Positions 42,008 to 51,357 of a DNA stretch of 64,000 nucleotides are shown piece by piece (positions within the stretch are counted from its first letter, which is position 1; each line of letters opens with the position of its first letter). A program made the position numbers and the translations under genes. Below the pieces are notes generated by a model, which was not told the origin of the DNA, searched no databases, and was given only the letters and a program-made list of their open reading frames with translations. Source of the stretch: Clostridium oryzae. Lineage in GTDB: Bacteria > Bacillota > Clostridia > Clostridiales > Clostridiaceae. The stretch covers positions 248,001 to 312,000 of the forward strand of contig NZ_MZGV01000001.1 in the NCBI RefSeq assembly GCF_002029235.1, read 5' to 3'.

Positions 42008-42886
42008 CTAATAAAATTTACCGGTATGAGCATCCCTGAATTTTGTTGCGGAAGTATTATAGTATTTTCTGAATAGACGACTGAAATAATTTACACTATC
42101 AAAGCCGCATTTAATTGCGATTTCGGTAATGTTTAAGTTTGTTTGCTCTAGAAAATAAGCAGCTTTTTCAAGTCTTACCCCATTTATGTAATCTGTTGTG
42201 GTTTTTCCGGTTAGTTGTTTAAATGTTCTGCAAAAATGGTAAGTACTTATATTAACACTGTCAGCCAGTTGCCTTAAGCTGATTTTTTCGGCGTAATTCT
42301 TTTCAATTATCTGAAAAACTTCTTCAAATCGTTTTAAATTTCGGGTTCTCTCAGCAAGCTCATTTTCAGTCAAAATTTTACTAACATACCCGCGCAGTAA
42401 CAACACAATTAATTGATAGCTTGCTGCTTTTATGGCAAGCTCGTAGCCAGTCTCTTTTGTAGAATATTCCTGAAGAATCCTTGTGATACAATCCAATATT
42501 TGTACATCGCTTTCAATCATATTTCGAAAGGCAATTCGGTTCAGAGCTAATGGTGCAAGATATTTTGTCTGCAGCAAATCAACCTGATTACTGAAAAGAA
42601 AGGAGGGGGCAATACGTATCATATAAAATGCAAGGTCGTCGGAAAGACTTTCCACATAGTGTAATTCGTTGCTATTTGCTAAAGCAATGTTGCCTGGAGA
42701 CACTTGAAAACGGTTTTTGCCGCATTCAAGAATTGCCCTGCCTTCAATAAAATAATAGATCTGAAGGTGCTCGTGCCAGTGCATTTTAAAGTTTTGGCCA
42801 TGTTTAATATCATTTTTTAAAAAAATATCGATGCTTAAATCTTCGTCCGGCATCTTCCTGCTAAAATAAGTACTTTTATCTTCCAT
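42008..42886 (-). CDS. AraC-family regulator with cupin sensor domain
   Basis: A 292-residue regulator. Residues 20-110 form an AraC-type cupin (FKMHWHEHLQIYYFIEGRAI, FQVSPGNIALANSNELHYVE). Residues 190-290 form the two helix-turn-helix motifs (ISLRQLADSVNISTYHFCRT, ITEIAIKCGFDSVNYFSRLF). It is divergent from the MFS gene with 143 bases between, so it probably controls that exporter and itself. Confidence 0.88.
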   Translation of the reverse strand: MEDKSTYFSRKMPDEDLSIDIFLKNDIKHGQNFKMHWHEHLQIYYFIEGRAILECGKNRFQVSPGNIALANSNELHYVESLSDDLAFYMIRIAPSFLFSNQVDLLQTKYLAPLALNRIAFRNMIESDVQILDCITRILQEYSTKETGYELAIKAASYQLIVLLLRGYVSKILTENELAERTRNLKRFEEVFQIIEKNYAEKISLRQLADSVNISTYHFCRTFKQLTGKTTTDYINGVRLEKAAYFLEQTNLNITEIAIKCGFDSVNYFSRLFRKYYNTSATKFRDAHTGKFY

Positions 42887-43029
42887 TCATTCACCTCATA
42901 TCAATATTGTGCAAAAAATGAGCAACTCAGTTCTTGCTGTTGTATGTTTATAAGGCTATTATAGGATAAGCGATTATAATTGTAAATAGCAAAATAATAC
43001 TAACTAAAATGGAAAGAGAGGTACTTAAT

Positions 43030-44475
43030 ATGCAGGAACAAGTTTTAGGTAATAACAATAAAAAAGGGATTACGTTGTTTGTTGTTGTGGCGATGTCTTT
43101 TATGGCTACACTTGACTCTAGTATTGTAAATGTTGCATTGCCTGTGATGTCTAGTAAAATGAATGTTCCGCTATCATCAATTGAATGGGTAGTTGCAGGC
43201 TATTCTATTATTATATGTTCCACTCTTCTTTTCTTTGGAAGGCTTGGAGATATCATGGGAAAATCAAGAGTATTCCAAATTGGAACTGTTTTATTTACTA
43301 TAGCATCCTTGTTGTGTGGGCTGTGTCATTCCTTCATACCGCTTATTGTTTGCCGTTTTGTGCAAGGAATTGGAGCTTCCGCCTATATGGCAAACAATCA
43401 AGGTATTATCACAGAATTATATTCAAAAGAAGGACGTGGAAAAGCACTTGGTATTTTAGTTGCGGCAGTTGCCCTTGGAACCATGATTGGACCTCCAACC
43501 GGTGGATTTATTGTATCAGCTCTTAACTGGAATTTCATTTTTTGGATCAATATGCCAATTGGTATTTTTGTCTTTTTATTAGGACTAAAATATTTACCAA
43601 GGAGTACAAAAAATAACGAACAAATGGACAAAGCGGGTGCTGTCCTCCTGTTTGGTGGAACATTGCTATTGTTTACGGCTCTGATTGAAGCACAAAGAAC
43701 AGGATTTACAAATTTGTACATCTTGGCGGCAATCTTTTTGTCTATAATTCTAATTGTATTATTTATCAGGTTGGAGAAGAAACATAAACAGCCGCTTCTT
43801 GCATTAAAAATATTTAGAAACGTTCAATTTTCACTAAATCTTATCTGTGCATTTACTTTATTTGTTTGTATTGCTGCATCTATTATTCTAATACCATTTT
43901 ATCTTCAGGATACACTGAAACTGACACCAGCGCAGGCTGGACTGTTTATGATGCTGTCTCCGCTGATTTTGGCAGTGCTTTCCCCAGTATGTGGAGCTAT
44001 CTCAGATAAGATTGGAGCAGAAGTGATGACTATGACAGGACTTTTGCTTATGGGAACAGGTTTTTTCCTTATGTCACGGCTTAGCGAGTATTCCTCAATT
44101 GTACTTTGCGCTGTTTTTGTTTCTGTTATAGCCGTCGGACAAGCACTATTTCAGCCAGCCAATAACTCGTTGATTATGTCCACTTGCCCTAGAGATAAAT
44201 TTGGAATAGTTGGCAGTGTAAATTCACTTGTTAGAAATCTAGGGCAGATTGTAGGAATAACAACATCAACAACATTATTGTATTATTTTATGAGCAAAAA
44301 GTTAAATTACCGCGTTTTTGACTATGTAAAAGGAAGAAATGACGTATTCGTCTACGGAATGAAAAATGTTTACCTCATACTGGTGGCTATTTGCTGTCTT
44401 GGGGCTGTATTTACGGCATTTAGGCTTTTTAAGGTAAGAAGGCAAAACAGAATAATCGGTGAAACAAATGATTAA
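43030..44475 (+). CDS. MFS transporter of the DHA2 (14-helix) drug-proton antiporter type
   Basis: A 481-residue membrane protein with about 14 hydrophobic helices. Motif D1/A regions are clear (FMATLDSSIVNVALPVM, FFGRLGDIMGKSRVF) and motif C appears as ALGTMIGPPTGGFI, which marks exporters. The ATG at 43030 is preferred because AGAGAGG precedes it; the frame can be extended 7 codons upstream. It is divergent from an AraC gene. Multidrug efflux is the expected role. Confidence 0.9.
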   Translation: MQEQVLGNNNKKGITLFVVVAMSFMATLDSSIVNVALPVMSSKMNVPLSSIEWVVAGYSIIICSTLLFFGRLGDIMGKSRVFQIGTVLFTIASLLCGLCHSFIPLIVCRFVQGIGASAYMANNQGIITELYSKEGRGKALGILVAAVALGTMIGPPTGGFIVSALNWNFIFWINMPIGIFVFLLGLKYLPRSTKNNEQMDKAGAVLLFGGTLLLFTALIEAQRTGFTNLYILAAIFLSIILIVLFIRLEKKHKQPLLALKIFRNVQFSLNLICAFTLFVCIAASIILIPFYLQDTLKLTPAQAGLFMMLSPLILAVLSPVCGAISDKIGAEVMTMTGLLLMGTGFFLMSRLSEYSSIVLCAVFVSVIAVGQALFQPANNSLIMSTCPRDKFGIVGSVNSLVRNLGQIVGITTSTTLLYYFMSKKLNYRVFDYVKGRNDVFVYGMKNVYLILVAICCLGAVFTAFRLFKVRRQNRIIGETND

Positions 44476-44512
44476 AGCTTTCTATTACAGCTTAAGCCTT
44501 TATTGGTGATAC

Positions 44513-45427
44513 TTATATCTTACTTTCATCCTTTAGCCTTATATAATTTGAGGGAGTAAGTCCAGTAATCTTTTTGAAAAGCTTGCTAAAGTAATAGGGA
44601 TCATCAATTCCTACTAAGTATCCAACTTCAGAAATTTTTAAAGGAGTAGCGTCTAAAAGGTCCTTTGCACGATTTATTCTTATAGTATTTAAATAATTTA
44701 ATATGGTATAACCGGTCATTTGTTGAAAAACTCTATTTAAGTAGTCATAGTTTGACTCAAAGTTTTGTTCAATATCTGCGCTGGTTATTTTATTCTGATA
44801 ATTGGAGTTTAGATAATGCTGAATATTACGACATTTTACAAAAGCTTTTGAAAATTGTGGTTGAGAGTTTTCTATATTAGCGGAGATATAATCTCTACTT
44901 ATTTTTATAAACATTTCTAAAAGCTTTAAAGAAGCCATTCTTTTATAACCTTCATACTTATGATAATAATCACTATCTGCACTTACCAGTAAAGACATTA
45001 ATTCATTTTCATCTCTATAGTGATACTGTTTTGGTAAATAAAATTCAGGCCCTGTGTCAGACACCTCACTAAGGTACTCACTATGAAGGGAAGCTTTCCT
45101 TTTATCAATAAGCTTTTTGGATATTTCTTCATAAGAATTGTTGTTTAAACACTTAATTTTTGGGTGTTTAAAGTGTATATAATAATAAAAACAGGGAGCC
45201 TCTTTGTATCCGTAATGTTCAATATTTGGCTCCAAAAGCAAAATATCGCCTTTAGTTAAGTGATATTCTATAGTTCCTTCTTTAATATATAGCTCTCCGC
45301 TTTTAACAATATATAAAATATATTCATTGATAGTTCTGTTAAAATGTTTCCAAGGTTTTATGTAATCTATATGTCCTATTAGCCTTACTGATGGAACAAT
45401 ACTTGTATCTATTGATAGTAAGTTCAT
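44513..45427 (-). CDS. AraC-family regulator of the alpha-glucan locus
   Basis: A 304-residue regulator with an N-terminal cupin-like sensor (YILYIVKSGELYIKEGTIEY, LTKGDILLLEPNIEHYGY) and a C-terminal AraC DNA-binding pair (YLNSNYQNKITSADIEQNFE, KISEVGYLVGIDDPYYFSKL). It lies divergent from the transporter and glycosidase genes with 627 bases between. AraC proteins of this kind commonly induce adjacent carbohydrate ABC systems, so control of the dextran locus by an oligosaccharide ligand is a fair inference. Confidence 0.85.
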   Translation of the reverse strand: MNLLSIDTSIVPSVRLIGHIDYIKPWKHFNRTINEYILYIVKSGELYIKEGTIEYHLTKGDILLLEPNIEHYGYKEAPCFYYYIHFKHPKIKCLNNNSYEEISKKLIDKRKASLHSEYLSEVSDTGPEFYLPKQYHYRDENELMSLLVSADSDYYHKYEGYKRMASLKLLEMFIKISRDYISANIENSQPQFSKAFVKCRNIQHYLNSNYQNKITSADIEQNFESNYDYLNRVFQQMTGYTILNYLNTIRINRAKDLLDATPLKISEVGYLVGIDDPYYFSKLFKKITGLTPSNYIRLKDESKI

Positions 45428-45728
45428 GTAAAACCTCCAATGTTATTAAAGCTGTGTCACTTCAATATTAATCATATATTTTTAAAACCTAGGCTCTGAG
45501 CTTAGAAAAAGTTTATAAATGATTTTATACTTGAGTGGTACATCTTTAAAAGTCGCTATTGTACAAAAAAAGTATAAATTATACATTTAATAATATTATA
45601 GTACAGATTAAAATAATGTTAAAGATAGACAATAAATTAAAATAAAACTGTTTAGATAAATTTAATAGAGAGGTTAGTTTGAAAGATATGCAGTACTATA
45701 GGAATAGATAATAATCCTATGCTAACTA

Positions 45729-45761
45729 TGCAAACGGTTTCGCAATGCGTTAACGTTTACA
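45729..45761. promoter_or_regulatory. Two cre-like (LacI/CcpA-type) sites
   Basis: TGCAAACGGTTTCG (45729-45742) matches the catabolite-responsive consensus except at the last base. Immediately beyond, CGTTAACGTTTACA (45748-45761) is the same motif on the other strand (TGTAAACGTTAACG). Their pairing suggests carbon-catabolite control or a LacI-type operator for the glucan locus. The remaining parts of the 45428-46054 gap are AT-rich promoter DNA and the two elements listed next. Confidence 0.6.
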
Positions 45762-45830
45762 TAAACATGGAAGAAAGAAAATAAATTCTTGTGTGGCCAA
45801 TTAAAGAGGGATTGAGAAATAAAGCTATAT

Positions 45831-45948
45831 CTATATAAGTTGTGAAAGTTCTAATACATTCTGACTTCTAAAAGATCTTAGGGTCGAACCGATTCAGCAG
45901 TGATATTTTAGAAGCCATAATGTAAGAACTTTATTGCAACTTATATAG
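45831..45948. repeat. Miniature palindromic element (MITE-like), copy 2, intact
   Basis: A 118-bp element whose ends are exact inverted repeats, CTATATAAGTTG and CAACTTATATAG. Pairing extends with few mismatches for nearly 50 bases on each side (GACTTCTAAAAGATC against GATATTTTAGAAGCC). It carries no gene. A reverse-oriented copy lies at 32785-32997. It lies in the leader between the cre-like sites and the solute-binding protein gene. Confidence 0.75.
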
Positions 45949-45979
45949 CATTAATTTAGTGAAATCCTTTTTTGATATA

Positions 45980-46021
45980 GCTTTCAAATCTTGAAGCTTA
46001 AAAGCTTCAAGGTTTGAAAGC
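45980..46021 (+). promoter_or_regulatory. 20-bp hairpin in the leader of the transporter operon
   Basis: GCTTTCAAATCTTGAAGCTT and AAGCTTCAAGGTTTGAAAGC pair over 20 positions with one G-U and a two-base loop. It ends 33 bases before the ATG and has no T-tract, so an mRNA-stabilising or regulatory hairpin is more likely than a terminator. Confidence 0.6.
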
Positions 46022-46054
46022 GATTAATAATAACAAACTATAGGGGGATAGGAA

Positions 46055-47350
46055 ATGAAAAGTAAAAAAGTAATTGCATTAATTTTAACAGAGCTTATGA
46101 CTTTTTCCTTGTTAGCAGGCTGTGGAGGCAAAGCTGCAGATACTAGTAGACAAGGCTCTGCAGGAGCTACTAAAGATTTAACCAAGCTAAAAGGTGAAAT
46201 TGAAATGTGGAGCACCTTTACAGATGCAGAAAATAAGGTGTTGAAAGAAAAAATACTTCCCGCATTTAACAAAGTCTATCCAGATATCAAAGTAAAGATT
46301 ACACCGATGCCTAGCGGGGATGACTATAAGAAACAGATTCTTCAAGGAGCTATGAGCGGGACTACTCCTGATCTTGCTAGAACTGATATTGTGGATGTTG
46401 CTCAATATGCATCACAAGATTATTTAGAGCCAGTAGATAATATGCCTGACTTTGATGATTTAAAGAAAGAAGTCTATGAAGGACCAATGAGTACTAATTA
46501 TTACAATGGTCATTATTATGGTATACCGATTGATACAAATACGAAGATAGCTATATACAATAAAGCCATACTGAATAAAGGAGGTTTTAAAGAAGCCCCT
46601 AAGACTATGGATGAATTTGAACAATATGCAGCTAAGGCTAAAGAGGACAATGTAGCTGGTATAGGTATAGCTGGTACAGAGTCTTGGGCTATATCACCTT
46701 ATTTTTTATCTTTGGGTGGCAAGTTTACAGATGATAAGAACACAAAGGCTTCTGGATACTTAAACAGTGATTCTAGTATTAAAGCTCTTGAAAAGATAGT
46801 TGAATGGAAAAATAATGGCTATACGGCTAAGAGCATACTTGGAGGAGAAGGTACTTGGGAAGGCTTTAATGCAGGGCACTATGGAATGATTGATGAGGGC
46901 CCATGGTGGTATCCGGCAAACAAAAATCAAAAAAAAGTTAAGGATAATGTAATTTTTGCTCAAATTCCGAAGGGTGATGGAGGAAGTGTTTCAGTAGTAG
47001 GAGGAGAAGATACTGTAATATTTAAGAATTCCAAGAGCAAAGAACAGGCATATGCTTTTGCAAAATTTTTAGCTTCTGATGATGCTCAAACTATTTTTAC
47101 AACAGACCTTGGTATGATGCCCGTTAATACAAAAACTGCAAAGAAATCAGTGGTTACTAATAATGCAATATTGAAAATATATATGGATCAGCTTAATTCA
47201 ACATGGGCTAGAACTCCAAATCCAAAGTGGGCAGACATATCAAATGTAATTAAAGAGGACTTTGAACTAGCAATAAGAAACAAGAAGAGTGCTAAGGATG
47301 CCTTGGATGATGCTGCGAAGAAAGTAGATTCCTTACTATCAAGTAAGTAA
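46055..47350 (+). CDS. ABC transporter solute-binding lipoprotein (maltose/oligosaccharide type)
   Basis: A 431-residue extracellular lipoprotein. The lipobox SLLAGC places the lipidated Cys at 23; Glu13 inside the hydrophobic signal segment is unusual. The mature part is a family-1 sugar-binding protein (IEMWSTFTDAENKVLKEKIL, GDDYKKQILQGAMSGTTPDL, DEGPWWYPANK, GGEDTVIFKNSKSKEQAYAF). The aromatic WWYP and WART segments may stack on sugars. GGGGGATAGG precedes the ATG. It is the first gene of the glucan operon, followed by two permeases, and should bind isomalto-oligosaccharides or cyclic forms, inferred from the enzymes downstream. Confidence 0.9.
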   Translation: MKSKKVIALILTELMTFSLLAGCGGKAADTSRQGSAGATKDLTKLKGEIEMWSTFTDAENKVLKEKILPAFNKVYPDIKVKITPMPSGDDYKKQILQGAMSGTTPDLARTDIVDVAQYASQDYLEPVDNMPDFDDLKKEVYEGPMSTNYYNGHYYGIPIDTNTKIAIYNKAILNKGGFKEAPKTMDEFEQYAAKAKEDNVAGIGIAGTESWAISPYFLSLGGKFTDDKNTKASGYLNSDSSIKALEKIVEWKNNGYTAKSILGGEGTWEGFNAGHYGMIDEGPWWYPANKNQKKVKDNVIFAQIPKGDGGSVSVVGGEDTVIFKNSKSKEQAYAFAKFLASDDAQTIFTTDLGMMPVNTKTAKKSVVTNNAILKIYMDQLNSTWARTPNPKWADISNVIKEDFELAIRNKKSAKDALDDAAKKVDSLLSSK

Positions 47351-47412
47351 ACTATAAAATTTTAGATTGAGGATTAAAGAGTAAATTTAATCCTCAATCA
47401 TAAAAAGGGGGA

Positions 47413-48384
47413 GTGAAGTACTTGAAAAATATCGCAGTAACTGTTTCACCTCATAGAGGTAAAAAATATAAACTTAATAAAAAAAGAAGAGAAGCATTAG
47501 AAGGATGGGCATTTGTAGGAGTTGGTTTTTTACTCTTCTTGATTTTTATAGCATATCCATTGATAAAGAATATTATGATGGCTTTTATGAATTATAGTGT
47601 TAATCCTGACAAGCCAAGCACTTTTATAGGATTGGCAAACTTTAAGAAAGCATTCTTCCCTGGAGGAGCAATAAACGAAAGCCAGAAATTTTATTTATCA
47701 CTTAGGAATACATTGCTGGCAGTAATTGTAACTGTCCCTTTTCAGTGGTTTTTAGGAATGATTATAGCAATTATCATCGAATCACTTTCAAAAGGTAAGG
47801 TGCTGTATAGATTTTTATTATATATTCCGGTTATTTCAGATTGGATAGTAGTTGCAATATTATTTAAGTATATTTTTCAAGATACTCGAGGGGCTTTAGT
47901 AAACTCTATACTTTTAAGCTTACACTTCATAAGTCAGCCGGTGTCTTGGCTTCAAAATGAGTGGACAGGAAATATAGTAATCTGGGCACTTTGTATATGG
48001 AAGGGCATTGGCTGGGTAATGATTATGTACACCGCAGCTATTCAAGACCTTCCTAAAGATATATATGAAGCTGCGGATGTAGATGGAGCTAGTAAAAGAC
48101 AGCAAATGTGGAAGATTACTTTGCCGCTTCTTGCATCTAGAACTTATTTTATAATAATTAACCTTATAATAGGGGCATTTAATATAATGCTTCAGGTAAT
48201 GCTCGTTACAGGAGGCGGACCAATGGGAAAAACCGATGTACTTCTAGATTATATGTACAATAAGGCTTTCTCAAGCTTTGATTTTGGATATGCAGCAGCA
48301 CTAAGTTTAATAATGTCAGTAATTTTAATAATTATTTCTACTGTACAAAGAAAAATAACTAAAGACGTAGAAATTCAGTTTTAA
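47413..48384 (+). CDS. Sugar ABC transporter permease (MalF-type)
   Basis: A 323-residue membrane protein with six helices and the cytosolic EAA loop (YEAADVDGASKRQQMWKITL, PLL) that docks the ATPase. The GTG start follows AAAAGGGGG. Its hydrophilic, basic N-terminus precedes the first helix (WAFVGVGFLLFLIFIAYPL). Partner of the next gene. Confidence 0.9.
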   Translation: MKYLKNIAVTVSPHRGKKYKLNKKRREALEGWAFVGVGFLLFLIFIAYPLIKNIMMAFMNYSVNPDKPSTFIGLANFKKAFFPGGAINESQKFYLSLRNTLLAVIVTVPFQWFLGMIIAIIIESLSKGKVLYRFLLYIPVISDWIVVAILFKYIFQDTRGALVNSILLSLHFISQPVSWLQNEWTGNIVIWALCIWKGIGWVMIMYTAAIQDLPKDIYEAADVDGASKRQQMWKITLPLLASRTYFIIINLIIGAFNIMLQVMLVTGGGPMGKTDVLLDYMYNKAFSSFDFGYAAALSLIMSVILIIISTVQRKITKDVEIQF

Positions 48385-48398
48385 AGGAGGCGGAGAAC

Positions 48399-49232
48399 AT
48401 GGTTAGAAGTAGAGTCAAACAAGTGTTTTTGCATTTGATACTTATAGTAATGGTTATATTTGCAATATTGCCATTTCTAAATATGATAAGCACCTCATTA
48501 ACACCAAGTACTTATGTTATGCCTTCAAAGCCGCAAATAATTCCTAAGCAGTTTTACTTAGGTAACTATATTAATGTCTGGAAAGGTGAAAGTTTTTCAA
48601 GATACTTTTTAAACAGTGTATTTGTAACCGTAGCAAATACTGTATTAACTATATTTATATCATCATTGTCTGGTTATGGTTTTGCAAGGCTTAATTTTCC
48701 AGGCAAGAAGATAATTTTTAATATTTATATATTCTCGCTTATGATGCCGGCTATTCTTGCTTTAGTATCACAATTTACTATCTTGCAAGGACTGCACTTA
48801 GTTGATACTTATATTGGTTTGCTGCTTCTATATGTTAGCGGCGGAATAGCAGGAAATACCTTCTTTCTAAAAGGCTTCTTTGAGACAATCCCTAGAGAGC
48901 TAGAAGAGTCTGTGATAATGGATGGCGGTAACAAGTGGACTATATATAGAAATATAATATTGCCGCTTTCAAAGCCGGCTATAGCCACTATGGCTATAGG
49001 ATCATTTTCGGGAACCTGGATGGAAGTGTTTACAGCACTTACAGTTATTAAAACTCAGTCAAAGAGAACCCTTCCTATTGCGATAAAGCTTCTTCAAAAC
49101 GGAAAAGCAACTCAGTGGGGAATTATATTTGCTGCTGCCATATTGGTTTTAATACCTGTAATAGTTATTTTTATCATATTTAATAAGCAGTTTATAAAGT
49201 CAGGTGGAAGTGAAGGAGCTGTAAAAGGTTAA
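48399..49232 (+). CDS. Sugar ABC transporter permease (MalG-type)
   Basis: A 277-residue permease with six helices and the EAA loop (RELEESVIMDGGNKWTIYRN, IILPLSKPA). AAAGGAGGCGG precedes the ATG, 14 bases after the MalF-type stop. No ATPase gene is in the operon, so a shared MsmK/MsiK-like ATPase elsewhere in the genome must energise the importer. Confidence 0.9.
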   Translation: MVRSRVKQVFLHLILIVMVIFAILPFLNMISTSLTPSTYVMPSKPQIIPKQFYLGNYINVWKGESFSRYFLNSVFVTVANTVLTIFISSLSGYGFARLNFPGKKIIFNIYIFSLMMPAILALVSQFTILQGLHLVDTYIGLLLLYVSGGIAGNTFFLKGFFETIPRELEESVIMDGGNKWTIYRNIILPLSKPAIATMAIGSFSGTWMEVFTALTVIKTQSKRTLPIAIKLLQNGKATQWGIIFAAAILVLIPVIVIFIIFNKQFIKSGGSEGAVKG

Positions 49233-49275
49233 TTCGATAGTGTTGCAAATAATGAAATTATAGGGGGTATTAGCA

Positions 49276-50964
49276 TTGATTATTAAAGATATATATCCAG
49301 CAAAAGCTCAATTTAAAAACGGAGAAAAAATAGAGATAATTGTAGAATTAGAAGGTGAAGTTGAACCTGATATGCTTAGATGTAATGTATATAAGCTTCA
49401 TGAGCAAATTCGTACGATAGATATATTCTTATCGAATAAAGATAAAAAAGTTATATTTGAATTTGACGTAAATAATCCTGAAAACTCGCTTTCAGGCTAT
49501 GGTGTTGAAGTTGAACTTCATCATGTGGATAAAGTGCTACAGACGATGAGTACGGCTTTTGATATTTTACCTTCTTGGAAGTATGCACCTAGGTATGGGT
49601 TTTTGGCTGATTTCTATGAAGATGATCTGTATGATAAGGATGACTTGAAAGAAATGAATAAATTTCATTTAAATGTAGTCCAATATTATGATTGGATGTA
49701 TAGACATCATGATTTAATACCCAAATCAGACATATTCATAGACCCTCTGCAAAGAGAGTTAAGCTTTTCAACAGTAAAAGATAAGATTAATTTAGCTCAT
49801 AAATATGGTATGGAGGCTATTGCTTATGGCGCAGTTTATGCTTCAGCATCTGAGTACTATAATAAGAACAAAGATTTAGGCATTTACAAGAATAACGGAG
49901 ATATATTTGGCTTTGGTGATTTTCTTTACATTATGGATATATCTAGAGAAAATAAGTGGCATGACCATATAATTAGTGAGTTTTACAAGGTTATAAAGCT
50001 TGGGTTTGATGGAATTCATATGGACCAGTATGGATATCCCAAAGAAGCTATTAGCAGTATAGAGGGGAAAAGAGCCATAAGAAATCTTAGAGAGGATTTC
50101 CCCAATTTAATTAATGATACCAAAAGCTATATAGAAGAAAAAGGAGAAAAAGTTAGCTTAATCTTCAATGCGGTAAATAACTGGCCAGTTGAAACTGTGG
50201 CGAGATCTGAGGAAGATGCAGTTTATATAGAGGTATGGCCGCCCAATGATACTTACCAGGATTTGTATAATCTCATTACAAATGCAAAAAAGTATGCTTC
50301 AGAGAAGCAGGTTATCCTAGCCGCATATATGAGACCCTTCCTGGAAGAATTAAATATACCTTTAGAGCAGGCTGAAAATGCTACTTTGTTAACTTTAGCA
50401 ACTATCTTTGCCAGTGGCGGATTTCAGCTGCTTTTAGGTGAAAATAGAGGAGTGCTCGATGATTCTTATTATCCAAAGTATAGAACTATAGAAAATGAAG
50501 AATTTATTAAAAAACTTAGGAACTACTATGATTTTATTGTCAAATATGAAGAACTTCTTTTTGATTTTGACATACTAGATACTAGTATGGTTAATACAGG
50601 TGGAATAAATGGAGAATACATGATCAAAGCGGTACAAGCTTCACCTAAAATAGAGGCAGATAAAATTTGGTCTTTAATAAAGGAAAAGCCAGGATTTAAG
50701 ATTATTAACCTGGTAAACTTTAAAGGTATTAAAAACATGAACTGGAATGAACCAAAGGAAGAGCTTCCATCAAAGATAGAGGGCATAGAGATTTCAGTGA
50801 TCACCTGTAATGATGTAAAGGGTGTGTATCTAGCTTCTCCAGATTTAGAGGAAAGAAAAACTGTAGAATTAAATTTTAGTTATGTTGAAGGTGATCAAGG
50901 AAACGAGCTCAGATTTACAGTACCCGAACTTAATGTATGGGATCTAGTATATATAGCTTACTAG
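49276..50964 (+). CDS. Cytoplasmic GH66 enzyme (dextranase or cycloisomaltooligosaccharide hydrolase-like)
   Basis: A 562-residue glycosidase of family GH66 without signal peptide. An N-terminal Ig-like domain (1-90) precedes the barrel. The nucleophile is Asp250 in GFDGIHMDQYG and the acid/base Glu319 in AVYIEVWPPND; the 69-residue spacing matches characterised GH66 enzymes (68-70). No CBM interrupts the barrel. A TTG start follows AGGGGG. Being cytosolic and next to the importer, it probably hydrolyses imported isomalto- or cyclic isomaltooligosaccharides. Whether it hydrolyses or transglycosylates cannot be read from sequence. Confidence 0.85.
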   Translation: MIIKDIYPAKAQFKNGEKIEIIVELEGEVEPDMLRCNVYKLHEQIRTIDIFLSNKDKKVIFEFDVNNPENSLSGYGVEVELHHVDKVLQTMSTAFDILPSWKYAPRYGFLADFYEDDLYDKDDLKEMNKFHLNVVQYYDWMYRHHDLIPKSDIFIDPLQRELSFSTVKDKINLAHKYGMEAIAYGAVYASASEYYNKNKDLGIYKNNGDIFGFGDFLYIMDISRENKWHDHIISEFYKVIKLGFDGIHMDQYGYPKEAISSIEGKRAIRNLREDFPNLINDTKSYIEEKGEKVSLIFNAVNNWPVETVARSEEDAVYIEVWPPNDTYQDLYNLITNAKKYASEKQVILAAYMRPFLEELNIPLEQAENATLLTLATIFASGGFQLLLGENRGVLDDSYYPKYRTIENEEFIKKLRNYYDFIVKYEELLFDFDILDTSMVNTGGINGEYMIKAVQASPKIEADKIWSLIKEKPGFKIINLVNFKGIKNMNWNEPKEELPSKIEGIEISVITCNDVKGVYLASPDLEERKTVELNFSYVEGDQGNELRFTVPELNVWDLVYIAY

Positions 50965-51357
50965 CTGTATTGATAATAATCAGTTTTAAGTCTGAAAATC
51001 AAAAAAGACCTGAAGTTATTAATAGATAACATTTTGCTAAAACCACATGAATTCAGAGTATATCTATTATGTTAAAGGGTATATGGAGATATATAACATT
51101 GAATAAATTGGTTTTAGCAGGTTATATAGATGTTCACTTCTAATTTGGATTGTAAAAAACTTTGAAGTAACTAATTTTTATTTTGGATTAAAATACAGAG
51201 GTGATCGGTCTATTGAAAATTAGAAAATTAGGAAGGAGGGGATGGCAAAAATAGCGCTGATTATTGTAATGTAAACTTTCTTGAGAAGAGAGGCACAGTA
51301 GTATTACTAGCCTTACATAAGTGCTAGAACTCAAATATTTATGAGGAGGAGCGAAAA
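50965..51357. other. 393-base gap before the secreted GH66 gene
   Basis: No gene recognised. AT-rich, with a short TTG frame at 51213 (13 codons) resembling the first codons of the following gene (KIRK), which may be coincidence. No clear terminator was seen. The right end carries GAGGAGGAG, the ribosome site of the next gene. Confidence 0.4.

Noticed and set aside
51213..51254. Short frame resembling the first codons of the secreted GH66 gene
   Set aside because: Only about 13 bases match in AT-rich DNA, so this is as likely to be chance as a duplicated gene start.
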